This document shows, in pieces, positions 9,259-18,500 of a DNA stretch of 64,000 nt. Below the pieces are notes generated by a model. The model saw nothing but the letters and a program-made list of their open reading frames with translations. It made no database searches and had not been told where the DNA came from. A program made the translations under genes and the position numbers. The stretch spans positions 102,612 to 166,611 of the forward strand of contig DAINDF010000008.1 of the NCBI GenBank assembly GCA_036732005.1. The letters run 5' to 3'. Position 1 is the stretch's first letter; each line of letters opens with the position of its first letter. Origin of the DNA: UBA1926 sp036732005. Lineage in GTDB: Bacteria > Planctomycetota > Phycisphaerae > Phycisphaerales > UBA1924.

Positions 9259-10472
9259 CCCTGTCGCTCCCGCTTCTCGTCGTCGTCAACGAGCGAACCG
9301 ATCACGCCGAGATCGACGCCCTCGGTCGAGGGAGGTGGCTCGCTGGAGCTCGGGGCGGGACCCGCGGGCGCCTCGGGCTCGTCGCCCTTGAGCAGCCCGG
9401 CGAGGAGGTCATCCGTCCGGTCAGGGGCGCGGGCGGACCCCGCCTCGCCCCCCGCGGGCTCGGGCGCCGCAGGGGCCTCGTCACGCACGAGGGCCTCGAT
9501 GAGTTCCTCCCCGCTCGGACCCGCGGGCGCTCCGGCTCGGAGGAAGGCGGCGGTCGGGCCGCCGTGCGTCGCGCCGCTCGTGACGACATGCTCCCGCCGC
9601 GCCTCCTCGACGATGCCCAGGAAGAGGTCCTCGAGTTTCTGCCGGGGCTTGGAGACCCGGAGCATCGACTTGGCGCCCCCGGACCGCTCACGGATGACGC
9701 GGTCGATCTCCGCGATCGTCTCATCGTCGAGCTCGTCGGCCTCGATCGAGGTCGTCTCGCGTCGGGTCAGCAGCTCGTCGCGCTGGCCCGCGCGGCGGAT
9801 CTTGCCGCCGTAGAGGATCACCATGCGATCGACGACATCCTCGACATCGGCGAGCAGGTGGCTGGAGAGCAGGATGCTCTTGCCGCGTCGCCCGAGTTCG
9901 AGGATCAGGTCCTTGACCTGCCTGGTGCCGATCGGGTCGAGGCCGGTGGTGGGCTCGTCGAGGATGAGCAGGTCGGGGTCGTTGATCAGCGCCTGGGCGA
10001 TGCCGATCCGCCGCTGCATGCCCTTGGAGTACTCGCGGACGGGGCGGTGCTGAGCATGGGTGAGCCCGACCATGTCGAGCAGTTCGTCGGTGCGCGTCTT
10101 GCGGGCCTTGCGGTCGAGCTCGAACAACTTGCCGTAGTAGTCCAGCGTCTCGCGGGCGTTGAGGAACCCGTAGAGGTAACTCTCCTCGGGCAGGTACCCG
10201 ATCCGCCGCTTGGTGGCGACATCGCCCGGGTCTTTCCCGAAGACCGCGATCCGCCCCGCGGTGGGCCTGAGCAGCCCGAGCAGGAGCTTGATCGTGGTGC
10301 TCTTCCCCGAGCCGTTCGGGCCGAGCAGCCCGAAGATCTCCTTGTGGTCGATGTGGAAGGTGATGTTGTCGACCGCCCGGGCACGCTGCCGCATCCAGAA
10401 GTCGCGGAACACCTTGGTGAGCCCCTGGCAGGCCACGACGGGCGTTCGGCTTGGGGCGCTCTGCTCGGGCAT
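9255..10472 (-). CDS. ABC exporter ATP-binding protein with acidic C-terminal extension
   Basis: 405 residues. Walker A is GPNGSGKST at about 51-59; the signature is the YSKGMQRRIGIAQAL variant; Walker B is DLLILDEPTTGLDP; the switch His is in LLSSHLLADVE. This is the ABC-2/CcmA exporter type. After about residue 310 there is a ~100-residue Pro/Ala/acidic tail holding three short hydrophobic-acidic patches (ELIEALVRDE, DLLAGLLKGDEPE, LGVIGSLVDDDE). The upstream ATG at 10478 lies directly against GGAG. The ATG at 10472 has GGAG at 6-nt spacing and is preferred. The tail is unusual and may bind a partner. Confidence 0.9.
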   Translation of the reverse strand: MPEQSAPSRTPVVACQGLTKVFRDFWMRQRARAVDNITFHIDHKEIFGLLGPNGSGKSTTIKLLLGLLRPTAGRIAVFGKDPGDVATKRRIGYLPEESYLYGFLNARETLDYYGKLFELDRKARKTRTDELLDMVGLTHAQHRPVREYSKGMQRRIGIAQALINDPDLLILDEPTTGLDPIGTRQVKDLILELGRRGKSILLSSHLLADVEDVVDRMVILYGGKIRRAGQRDELLTRRETTSIEADELDDETIAEIDRVIRERSGGAKSMLRVSKPRQKLEDLFLGIVEEARREHVVTSGATHGGPTAAFLRAGAPAGPSGEELIEALVRDEAPAAPEPAGGEAGSARAPDRTDDLLAGLLKGDEPEAPAGPAPSSSEPPPSTEGVDLGVIGSLVDDDEKRERQG

Positions 10473-10497
10473 GGTCATCTCCGACGGTCTTTCGGGC

Positions 10498-11937
10498 TCA
10501 CTCGTCCTCGACGCGGATGCCCCGGTCGACCCGGTACTGCGCCTCACGCTGCGCCCTCTCACGCTCCTGCACGGCCCGGAGCCGGTCGATCTCCTTCCGG
10601 GCCCGATCAAGCTCCTTGATGATGTCCGGGTCGGCGTTGAGCCAGAGCTCGGCCCCGTGCCCCACGGGCAGCAGCATCGTCTGCACGAACGGCCTCGACT
10701 GGAACTCGGCCCACGCGCCCGCCCAGTCACGCTGCACCATCAGCGACGGGTTGGCTCGGAACTGCCCCTGCTTGGCCCGGAACAACTCCAGCTCGCCCCG
10801 TGCCTCCTGCACGATCGACAGCCGGTCCACCGCCGCGCCCTGGATGATCTCCACCACATCGCCCGACGCCGACCGGCCCTCCGCCGCCAGCGCCCCCGCG
10901 AGAAGCGGATCGGACCCGAGCAGCGCCCGCTCCGCCTCGGTGAACTCGATCGGGCTGCCCTCGAAGGCCGCGTCGATCCTCGCCAGCACCGCCCGGGCCT
11001 CCTCGGCCTCGCCCGTCTCGATGGCGAGCTCGTACCGGGAGATCAGCCACAGCAGCGCGTCCCCCGCCGTGCCCGCGGCGCTGTTGAGCAGGCGGGCCCG
11101 CTCGCTGCGGGCCTCGGTGATCGCCTTCTGGGCCTCGCTGCGCGCGTCGAGCACCGCCCTGAACTTGCGGAGAAGCGAGCCCGGGGCGGTGCGCTGCCCG
11201 AGCTCGAACCGCTCGATGCGGATCCCCGAGCCGATCTCGTCCAGCGTCTGCTGCGCCAGCTCCTGGGCACGCTGCGCGATCGCCCGCGTGCCGCCCTCCT
11301 GCGGCTTGAGCAGCTCGTCGATGCCGATCGTCGCGATCGTGCGCACGACGCCCCGCTTCAACGCGGCGCGGACGATCATGTCCTCGTGGTCGGCGTAGAT
11401 GTTCTCGACATACTGCACCGGGCTCTCGCGCCGGTAGACCGCCTGCCACTGCGTGTGCGCGATGTTCAGATCGGCGGTGATCAGCGACCCGTCCCGCTCC
11501 GGGTTGAGCTGCGACCGCCCCTGCAGGTTCTCGATCGAGTCCGACGAGGCGTTCTGCGACACGAACGGCCAGAACTCGCGGTTCAGCTCGGGCGCGATGT
11601 TCCCCGTGTTCACCTTGATGAGCTCGCCGAGCGGGTAGGGCGCGGCGAAGTGGAACCCGGGGTCCAGGTTGGTGCTCACCGCCCGCCCGAACAGGACCGC
11701 GATGCCTCGCTCGCCCTCCTTGACCGTCTGGAACCCGCTGAAAACGAACAGCGCCGCCAGCGCGATCATCGCGAACTGCAGCAGCCCGAAGGTGATCCGC
11801 AGCGCGTCGGCCAGCGACTGGTTCGCCGGGTCCATCATCGCCGCGTCCTGCGCCCCCGCCCCGTCCCGCAGGCGCACCGACGCCGGACGCGAAGCCCCGC
11901 CGCCCGGCTGGATCTCGTCGATCGGGGGCTCGGTCAC
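10498..11937 (-). CDS. SPFH-domain membrane protein, HflK-like
   Basis: 479 residues. One membrane segment at about 48-68 is followed by an SPFH/band-7 domain starting near FQTVKEGERGIAVLFGRAV. SPFH proteins such as HflK, HflC and stomatin form large membrane cages that hold proteases or organise microdomains. A long charged helical region with EARSERARLLNSAAG follows, then a C-terminal part rich in Glu and Arg (EIDRLRAVQERERAQREA). The start ATG overlaps the stop of the upstream SPFH gene by 4 bp. It is the third SPFH gene in the same operon. HflK is the closest named family, but no FtsH gene is visible here. Confidence 0.82.
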   Translation of the reverse strand: MTEPPIDEIQPGGGASRPASVRLRDGAGAQDAAMMDPANQSLADALRITFGLLQFAMIALAALFVFSGFQTVKEGERGIAVLFGRAVSTNLDPGFHFAAPYPLGELIKVNTGNIAPELNREFWPFVSQNASSDSIENLQGRSQLNPERDGSLITADLNIAHTQWQAVYRRESPVQYVENIYADHEDMIVRAALKRGVVRTIATIGIDELLKPQEGGTRAIAQRAQELAQQTLDEIGSGIRIERFELGQRTAPGSLLRKFRAVLDARSEAQKAITEARSERARLLNSAAGTAGDALLWLISRYELAIETGEAEEARAVLARIDAAFEGSPIEFTEAERALLGSDPLLAGALAAEGRSASGDVVEIIQGAAVDRLSIVQEARGELELFRAKQGQFRANPSLMVQRDWAGAWAEFQSRPFVQTMLLPVGHGAELWLNADPDIIKELDRARKEIDRLRAVQERERAQREAQYRVDRGIRVEDE

Positions 11938-12986
11938 GGCCTCTCCTCCACCGCGTCGCGGATCAGCGAGTCACGCGAGGCCCGCCCCCGGAAGAGCTCC
12001 CCGTCGCCCGGCAGACGGGTCGGGAACTCGCCCGCCTCGAGCCCCTCCAGCGCCGTCGGGCTGAACAGCCCCATCCCGAAATCCGACGCGGAGAGCACGA
12101 GCGTGAACCGCTTGGCCATCGCCTCCCGCATCAGGGCAACATTCTGCAGGAACACCGCCAGCTCCGGGTCGCTCGCCTGTTGCGCCAGGAACTCGGCCGC
12201 CTCGTCCTCGCCCTTGGCGCGGATCTCCGCCGCGCGACGCTCCGCGAACGCCCTGATCTTCCTCGCGTCCGCCTCGGCCTTGGCGCGGATCGCCGTCGCC
12301 CGTGCGTTGCCCTGGCTCTCCAGCTCCTGCGCCAGCCGGTCCCGGTTCGCCCCCATCCGCTCGATCACCTTGTTGGTCGTGTCCTCGGGGAGCACGATCC
12401 GGTTCACCCCCACCATCGTGACCTCGATGCCGTAGTCGGCCAGCCCCGGCGCCCCGCTGCCGCTCTCCCCCCCCGCCGCCGGGCTCGTCGCCAGCAGCGC
12501 GAAGATCCGCGACTCCAGCTCCCCGAGCCTGCTCTTCGACGCCTCCGGGTTGAACAGCTCGTCGAGCCGGTACTTGCTCGTCTCCCCCAGCGCGCTCCGC
12601 AGCGTCGTCCGCAGGATGTCCTCGGCCGCCGTGAAGTGGTCATCCGCCCGCCCGCCCGCGTTCGAGAACCGCTGGAAGAACGCCAGCGGGTTCGAAACGC
12701 GCCAGGTCGCGAACGCCTCCACGATGATCTGCGAGTCGTCCGCGGTCTGCTGCGTCTGGCTCCGCGTCTGGAGCACCCGCACCCGCGTGTCGTACTTCGT
12801 CACCGACTGGATCGGGTAGGGCCACTTGAACTTCAGCCCGGGCTCGGTGATCAGCGCGCCCTCACCGGCCTTGCCGAAAGTGGTCACCACCGCCTTCTCG
12901 GTGAAGCGGACGGTGAAGGTGAACGCGAACGCGACGATCGCCAGCACGAACAGAACGGCGAGCATGGGTCGCAGCAGTCTTTGCAC
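11934..12986 (-). CDS. SPFH-domain membrane protein, HflC-like
   Basis: 350 residues from a GTG at 12986 chosen because GAGGAG stands 7 nt upstream; an in-frame extension to 13058 would overlap the previous gene. One membrane segment (about 10-28) precedes an SPFH domain beginning VRFTEKAVVTTFGKAGEGA, with the HflC-type GLKFKWPYPIQSV. A long Ala/Glu/Arg helix with AIRAKAEADARKIRAFAERR follows, then ALMREAMAK. HflC normally partners HflK around FtsH. The reading overlaps the HflK-like gene by 4 bp and begins 16 bp after the first SPFH gene. Confidence 0.85.
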   Translation of the reverse strand: MQRLLRPMLAVLFVLAIVAFAFTFTVRFTEKAVVTTFGKAGEGALITEPGLKFKWPYPIQSVTKYDTRVRVLQTRSQTQQTADDSQIIVEAFATWRVSNPLAFFQRFSNAGGRADDHFTAAEDILRTTLRSALGETSKYRLDELFNPEASKSRLGELESRIFALLATSPAAGGESGSGAPGLADYGIEVTMVGVNRIVLPEDTTNKVIERMGANRDRLAQELESQGNARATAIRAKAEADARKIRAFAERRAAEIRAKGEDEAAEFLAQQASDPELAVFLQNVALMREAMAKRFTLVLSASDFGMGLFSPTALEGLEAGEFPTRLPGDGELFRGRASRDSLIRDAVEERP

Positions 12987-13002
12987 GACGGCGCTCCTCG
13001 GG

Positions 13003-15147
13003 TCAGGGTTGAGCCTCCGACCCCGCCTCGGGGTCGAAGACATCGATCGCGGTGTCACGCGTCTGCAGCTCGAGGATGATCCGAAGATCCGTCAGCTTCT
13101 CCCCCGTCAGGAAGACCCGCGAATCCCGCATCGCCTCGGCCAGCGCGTCAAAATACAACTTGGAACGGTACAACGCGGGCGACGCCCGGTAGCCGGACAA
13201 CTGCCCCTGGAACAACGCGGCCCGGCCCCGCTCGCCCATGTGCGTCGCCCAACGCTGCGCGCTCGCCTCGATCAGCGACGCCCCGGCGCCCCCGCCCGCT
13301 TCCTCGAGCAGCCGCTGCACCGCGAGCTCACGCCCGATCACCTCGTCGGGCGAGGCCCCCGAGCCGCGCATCGCCGTCAGACCGTCCAGCATCGCCACGA
13401 TGTCCGACGCCGTCACCAACGAGCCGTCCTCACGCTCGATCGGCGGCGCCACCTCCGTCAGGATCCGGATCTGGTCCTGCATCGCCGACTCGATCTTCGA
13501 CTGCATCACCTGCTGCGCCTGCACCACCCGCTCGAACGAGTAGGCCGCGTCCTTCGGCGGGTGCACCGACCCCGAGCCCACATGCGTCAGGCGGATGCCC
13601 GCCCCGCCGCCGTCGCCACCCGTCCGCGAATAGGTCGCCTCGAGCCGCTCACGCAGGTCGGCCGCCAGCGCCGTGCGCCCCGCCCCCAGCACCTCGTCGA
13701 TGTTCATCGAGGAGAGCTGGTGCATCAGCACCCGCTGCCCGAGCGCACGCAGCAGCAGATCCCGATGATCGGGCTGCGCCAACTCGTCGTACAGCCGGAC
13801 ATCCGAGACCACATACTGCACCGGCGCCTCCACCGCCACCAGCGAGAGGTCCGCGACGCGACCCGCCGAGCCCTCCCCCGCCGTCGCCCCGCTCCGCAAC
13901 GGGGCCGGCTGCACCAGGCTGAACACCTCTTCGAGCGTGTGCTCGTTGGTCCACAGCACCGCCTTCGCCGGGTCGGGCGGGTTCGTCCCGAGCGTGAACG
14001 AACGCACGCCCGTGCTCGTCCTGGTCTCGACCGTCTTCCCGTCCCTGTCCCTCGTTCGCGAGACCGGGATGTAGACCTCGGTCATGGGCCAGGGCGCCAC
14101 GATGTGCAGCCCGGGGCCCACCTCGTCACCCTCCCGGTCCCCGAAACTCACCAGCGGGGCCGAGGGCTTGCCGAAGGTCAGCACCAGCGCGCGCTGGTGC
14201 GGCTCGATCACCACCAGCGAGGTCATCCCCCAGGTCACCAGCAGCGCCACCGCCACCAGCCCGGGCCACCAACGCTGAAGCAGCAGGTAAAACCACGACT
14301 TGGAGACCTCGACGCCGAATTGGTAGTTCAACGCCTCGCCGATGTTCTCCGCGATCTTGTCCGGGGCGGCCAGCAGGCCCAGCAGACGCGAATCGAACGC
14401 GGGCCGCGGGTCCTCGCCCGGCTTGCGCGGGCGGTAGACATCCAGCACCACATTCAGCAGCATCTCCGCGCCCATCACGAGCGAGAAGATCGGGACCGCG
14501 TGCGCCACCGGGTCCAGCGCGACCGTCCGGCCCGCCGTCGAGTCGATGAACTGCGTCACCGCGACGGTCAGCCCCAGCAGGGCCGTGCCCACCGCGTACG
14601 ACGCGCCCGCCCGGAGCGAGCCCCACACGCGCTGCGTCGCCATCCCCGAGACGAACCGGGCGAAGACGAACGCGATCACCGCGACCGCGAGCCCCGCCGC
14701 GATCGCAAAGCCCTTGTTCACCGTCTGCGTCTCGCCGTCAAACCCGGCGCCGGCCCCGAGCCCGCGGAGCCGGACGATGCCCAGCGTCAGCAGCGAACCC
14801 CCGATGATCAGCCCGAACGCCGGCAGCGCGAACTTGCGCATCGCCTCGAGCGTGCGCGCCGCCCGGGGCTGCTCGACCCCCTCGAAGACGCTCGTCGATT
14901 CCTCCTGCGCCAGCCGCTCGATCTCCACCGCCTCACGCCGCTCGCGGCGGTGCAGGTCGAACAGGACGATCAGCGGGGCCCAGACCAGCAGCCCGAGCCC
15001 GATGTGCCACGCCGCCGTCACCGCCGCGTGGTCCCCCTTCGAGAGCCCCGCGTAGCTCGCCAGCAGCACGGTGAACACGCCCTGGAGAATCAACCCCAGG
15101 ATCGAGACGCCCACCGCGCGCCCGTAACTCTGTGCGTCGCCCTTCAT
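13003..15147 (-). CDS. Multi-pass membrane protein fused to an SPFH domain
   Basis: 714 residues from ATG 15147 (GAGGG 5 nt upstream; the open frame runs on to 15396 without support). The N-terminal ~330 residues hold about seven membrane segments in groups, starting AVGVSILGLILQGVFTVLL. A further segment, PGLVAVALLVTWGMTSLVVI, leads straight into an SPFH domain (PHQRALVLTFGKPSAPLVSF, GPGLHIVAPWPMTEVY). The C-terminal half has the long helices typical of HflK. Ordinary HflK/HflC have a single membrane pass, so this fusion is unusual. It heads the operon of SPFH and ABC genes. Function is unknown; scaffolding of the other two SPFH proteins is an inference. Confidence 0.8.
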   Translation of the reverse strand: MKGDAQSYGRAVGVSILGLILQGVFTVLLASYAGLSKGDHAAVTAAWHIGLGLLVWAPLIVLFDLHRRERREAVEIERLAQEESTSVFEGVEQPRAARTLEAMRKFALPAFGLIIGGSLLTLGIVRLRGLGAGAGFDGETQTVNKGFAIAAGLAVAVIAFVFARFVSGMATQRVWGSLRAGASYAVGTALLGLTVAVTQFIDSTAGRTVALDPVAHAVPIFSLVMGAEMLLNVVLDVYRPRKPGEDPRPAFDSRLLGLLAAPDKIAENIGEALNYQFGVEVSKSWFYLLLQRWWPGLVAVALLVTWGMTSLVVIEPHQRALVLTFGKPSAPLVSFGDREGDEVGPGLHIVAPWPMTEVYIPVSRTRDRDGKTVETRTSTGVRSFTLGTNPPDPAKAVLWTNEHTLEEVFSLVQPAPLRSGATAGEGSAGRVADLSLVAVEAPVQYVVSDVRLYDELAQPDHRDLLLRALGQRVLMHQLSSMNIDEVLGAGRTALAADLRERLEATYSRTGGDGGGAGIRLTHVGSGSVHPPKDAAYSFERVVQAQQVMQSKIESAMQDQIRILTEVAPPIEREDGSLVTASDIVAMLDGLTAMRGSGASPDEVIGRELAVQRLLEEAGGGAGASLIEASAQRWATHMGERGRAALFQGQLSGYRASPALYRSKLYFDALAEAMRDSRVFLTGEKLTDLRIILELQTRDTAIDVFDPEAGSEAQP

Positions 15148-15499
15148 CCGATCCCTCGGGTCCCGGACCGATCGGGAGGCCCGACCGGCCCTTGTCTTCC
15201 ACCCGGCCCCGAGACGACCCCGGTTCCCCGGGTCAACCTCGGCCCGCCGATTCGCCACCCACCCGCCCCGGATTCGACCGGGATCAGCCCGCCGCCCCGG
15301 CCCCAGGGGCCCGGCCGGCGGTGCGGAGCGTATTCTCAACCTCTGGGGGCCGACAGTCCACCGGCGGATGCAATCCCGGCCAGGACGCCCGCGCAACCCG
15401 ATCAGATTTACGAGCCGCCCGAACCGCGGTTCAACGGCTCACGAAGAAAACGGGCGAGCCCCCCGCGGCTACCATCGCCCCGGCCCGGCCGAACCGCCC
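15148..15499. other. Divergent intergenic region, 352 bp
   Basis: Non-coding gap between the SPFH/ABC operon (minus) and the ABC-2 permease (plus), so it should carry promoters for both. It is GC-rich with several short GGCCC/GGGCC palindromes. I could not identify convincing -35/-10 pairs on either strand. Open frames run into it from both sides, but neither extension has a ribosome binding site. Confidence 0.5.
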
Positions 15500-16855
15500 A
15501 TGACGCCACTCCTCGCCATCGCCCGCAACGCCTTCATCGAGAGCCTGCGCCAGCCCATCGTGCTGGTCATCGTGCTCCTCTGCGCGGTCCTCCAGTACCT
15601 CAGCAACGCGATGAGCGCCTACTCGATGTCCTACCGAGATGTCGCCGGCGAGGTCACCGGGGACGATAAACTCCTGTTTGACATCGGGATGGGAACCGTC
15701 TTCCTCTGCGGCATCCTCGTCGCCTCCTTCGTCGCCACCGCCATCATCAGCCGCGAGATCGAGAACAAGACCGTCCTCACCGTCGTCTCCAAGCCCATCG
15801 GCAGGGCATGGGTCGTCGTCGGCAAGTTCTTCGGCGTCATGGCCGCCACCCTCCTCGCCTCGGTCATCATGATCGTCTTCCTCCTCTTCGCCCTCCGCCA
15901 CGGCGTCCTCATGAACGCCGGCGACAAATTCCACCTCCCCGTCATCACCTTCGGCGTCGGCGCTATCGCCATCAGCCTCGCCATCGCCGCCTTCACCAAC
16001 TACGCTTACGGCTGGCCCTTCTCACAGACCGTCTTGACGGTCTTGCTCCCCCTCATTCTGGTGTCTTACGGCCTCTCCCTCCCCTTCAACAAGAAGTTCG
16101 AACTCCAGCCCATCTTCACTGAGGTCAAGCCCGAGGTCATCAAGGCCTGCCTCGCCTCGCTCGGGGCGCTGGTGGTGCTCACCTCGATCGCCACCGCCGC
16201 CTCCACCCGATGCGGGCAGGTCCTGACCATCATGATCTGCCTCGGGGCCTTCATCCTCGGCCTCCTCAACGACTACTTCGTGGGCCGGCACGCCTTCGCG
16301 AACACTCCGATCGGCATCATCGAGACCGCCGAGCCCGTGCGACCCGGCATGGAGACGCTCGACCAAGCCAACGACCAATGGGCGATCTCCTTCGGCAGTC
16401 CCTCGGATTCGACGATCGCCGCGGGGGATCGGTTCTTCTACGGCCCCGCCCCGAACGGGCTGGGGATGATCCCCCCCGCGTTTGACCCCCCGGCCGAGGG
16501 GGTCGACCTGACCCGAGAGATGTTCGGGCCGGAGGTCCCCCCCGCGCTGGTGATCACCGAACCCGGGGAGTCCCGCATCGTGGTCAAGCGGATCGGCTCG
16601 GGATCGCTCGGGCTGGTTCGTCCACCAGAACCGGGGGACTATGTCTTCCTCGAACCAACCAAGGTGAACTGGGCCGCCCGAATCGTCTGGACCACCCTCC
16701 CCCGGATGCACGCCTTCTGGCTGGTGGACGCGGTGACGCAGGCGGCCCGGATCCCGGTCGAGCATGTCGCGCTGGTGCTGGTCTATTCGCTGGTCCAGGC
16801 CGCGGGGTACCTGGGGCTGGCCGTCCTGCTCTTCCAGGGGCGCGACCTGGGTTAG
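15500..16855 (+). CDS. ABC-2 type membrane permease
   Basis: 451 residues. It has an N-terminal membrane segment (about 18-38), then four or five more between about 65 and 260, including TVFLCGILVASFVATAII and ATLLASVIMIVFLLFAL. A ~150-residue soluble stretch follows, then a last membrane segment near the C terminus. The motif SREIENKTVLTVVSKPIGRAW is typical of ABC-2 permeases. The ATG at 15500 begins just before the first helix; the open frame upstream is not supported. It is divergent from the SPFH/ABC operon and has no ATPase gene beside it. It could share the ATPase at 9255-10472, but that is only an inference. The stop overlaps lipB by 4 bp tail to tail. Confidence 0.82.
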   Translation: MTPLLAIARNAFIESLRQPIVLVIVLLCAVLQYLSNAMSAYSMSYRDVAGEVTGDDKLLFDIGMGTVFLCGILVASFVATAIISREIENKTVLTVVSKPIGRAWVVVGKFFGVMAATLLASVIMIVFLLFALRHGVLMNAGDKFHLPVITFGVGAIAISLAIAAFTNYAYGWPFSQTVLTVLLPLILVSYGLSLPFNKKFELQPIFTEVKPEVIKACLASLGALVVLTSIATAASTRCGQVLTIMICLGAFILGLLNDYFVGRHAFANTPIGIIETAEPVRPGMETLDQANDQWAISFGSPSDSTIAAGDRFFYGPAPNGLGMIPPAFDPPAEGVDLTREMFGPEVPPALVITEPGESRIVVKRIGSGSLGLVRPPEPGDYVFLEPTKVNWAARIVWTTLPRMHAFWLVDAVTQAARIPVEHVALVLVYSLVQAAGYLGLAVLLFQGRDLG

Positions 16856-17538
16856 CCCCTCGCCTGAGCGATGAGCAGGCGGCGGAGCGCCCCGCCCACC
16901 CGGTCGGCCGCGTCTTCCATCGTGGGGCAGGTGTCGCCCAGTTCGGCATGCATGCTCGTGACCGCGCGCCCGACCAGGCCGCAGGGGACGATCAGCCCGA
17001 AGTGGTCCAGGTTTGGGCGCACATTGAGGGCCAGGCCGTGCATGGTGACCCATTTGCGGACGCGGACGCCGATCGCGGCGATCTTCGCCTCTCGTCCCGC
17101 GCGGGACTCGACCCAGACACCCGTGGCGTCCGGATCGCGGCGGCCCTCGAGGCCGTGGGCGGCGATCGCGTCGATGACGGCCTGTTCGAGCAGCCGCACA
17201 AACTCGATGACACGGATCCCGGTGCGCTTGAGGTCGATGATGGGATAAACGACCGCCTGGCCGGGCCCGTGGTAGGTGATGTCCCCCCCGCGGTCGGTCG
17301 GGTGGACCTCGACGCCGTGCCGGGCGAGCAGTTCGGGCGAGGCGAGCAGGTGCGAGGCGGCGGCGGGCCTGGGGGTGATGGTGATGACCGGGTCGTGCTC
17401 AACGAGGAGGATCCGCCCGAGTTCCCCCCCGGCGTCGCGGGCGCCGAGGACGGCCTGGTGATGGGCCCGCTGGGCGTCAAGGGCGGGCCCGTAGGGCATC
17501 CGCCCGAGTTGGACGATTGGGAAAGGGTCGGCGGGCAC
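16852..17538 (-). CDS. lipB: Octanoyltransferase (lipoate-protein ligase B)
   Basis: Moves octanoyl groups from acyl carrier protein to lipoyl domains, the first step of lipoate synthesis. 228 residues. The hallmark RGGDITYHGPGQ lies near residue 82, the catalytic Lys in KIAAIGVRV near 151 and the catalytic Cys in LIVPCGL near 182. The start is a GTG at 17538; the next Met (MPYGPA) would remove a conserved first strand. Divergent from lpxA with a 47-bp gap. No lipA is visible in the window. Confidence 0.94.
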   Translation of the reverse strand: MPADPFPIVQLGRMPYGPALDAQRAHHQAVLGARDAGGELGRILLVEHDPVITITPRPAAASHLLASPELLARHGVEVHPTDRGGDITYHGPGQAVVYPIIDLKRTGIRVIEFVRLLEQAVIDAIAAHGLEGRRDPDATGVWVESRAGREAKIAAIGVRVRKWVTMHGLALNVRPNLDHFGLIVPCGLVGRAVTSMHAELGDTCPTMEDAADRVGGALRRLLIAQARG

Positions 17539-17585
17539 GGTCGATGCTATGTCGTGGAACGGGTCGTTCCTCCTACACTTGCGGC

Positions 17586-18500
17586 ATGTCGATCCACCCT
17601 GGGGCGTCGGTTCATCCCACCGCGATGGTCAGCGCCGAGGCGACGATCGGCGAGGGGAGTTCGGTCGGTCCGCGCTGCGTGATCGAGGGCCCCGTGGTGA
17701 TCGGCGAGGGGTGCCGGCTGCTGGGCGATTGCCGCCTGCACGGGGACACGGCCCTGGGGTCGGGCTCGGTGGTCTACCCGTACGCGTGCGTCGGGTTCGG
17801 GCCGCAGCATGTGAAGATCAAGCCCGGGGACCCGATCGGGGGCGTGCGGATCGGTCCGGGGGCGGTGCTGCGGGAGCACGCGACGGTGCACGCGTCGATG
17901 TACCCGGGTCGGCACACGACCGTCGGAGAGCGACTGTACCTGATGGTGTCGGCGCACATCGGGCACGACTGCGTGCTGGGAAACGATGTGATCGTGTGCA
18001 ACGGGGCGCTGCTCGCGGGGCACTGCGAGATCGGGGACCGGGTCTATGTCTCGGGGAACGCGGCGGTGCACCAGTTCTGCCGAGTGGGGACGGGGGCGAT
18101 GCTCGCCGGGGGCATGGCCTGCAACCTCGATGTCCCCCCCTACTGCACGCTGGTCGGCGCAAACATGCTCGGGGGGCTGAACCTCGTGGGGATGCGCCGG
18201 TCGGGCGTCCCGCGTGAGGAGATCACCCTCGCCCGGCGGGCGTACCGCGAGGCCTTCCGGGCCCGGGTGGACCGGGCCGAGCAGTTGCGGCGTCTCGAGG
18301 CGCTCGCGGATCGGAGCGCCCCCGTGCGGCTGATGGCCGACTTCGTGCGGGGCACGAAGCGCGGGGTGCTGTCGGGGGACGGCAAGCCGCGGGCGCAGAC
18401 GCTCAACTGGCTGCACGCGATGCTGCGGCCCGAGGCCTGGGCGGAGTCGGCGCGGGGCGAGTTGCAGGTCGCGGGTGAGGACGCGGATGGCGTGGCGTGA
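17586..18500 (+). CDS. lpxA: Acyl-ACP-UDP-N-acetylglucosamine O-acyltransferase
   Basis: First committed step of lipid A synthesis: adds a hydroxyacyl chain to UDP-GlcNAc in the cytoplasm. 304 residues, longer than the usual ~262, mostly by a C-terminal tail. Left-handed beta-helix hexapeptide repeats start at the N terminus (IHPGASVHPTAMVSAEA). The catalytic His lies in HIGHDC near residue 122, and the family motif GNAAVHQFCRVG follows near 160. The start ATG at 17586 was chosen over an upstream in-frame codon because the repeats begin right after it. The presence of this gene implies a lipid A outer membrane. Confidence 0.92.
   Translation: MSIHPGASVHPTAMVSAEATIGEGSSVGPRCVIEGPVVIGEGCRLLGDCRLHGDTALGSGSVVYPYACVGFGPQHVKIKPGDPIGGVRIGPGAVLREHATVHASMYPGRHTTVGERLYLMVSAHIGHDCVLGNDVIVCNGALLAGHCEIGDRVYVSGNAAVHQFCRVGTGAMLAGGMACNLDVPPYCTLVGANMLGGLNLVGMRRSGVPREEITLARRAYREAFRARVDRAEQLRRLEALADRSAPVRLMADFVRGTKRGVLSGDGKPRAQTLNWLHAMLRPEAWAESARGELQVAGEDADGVA

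Noticed and set aside
12826..15669. 947-residue plus-strand frame opposite the SPFH genes
   Set aside because: Arg/His/Pro-rich composition and antisense to two well-supported SPFH genes.
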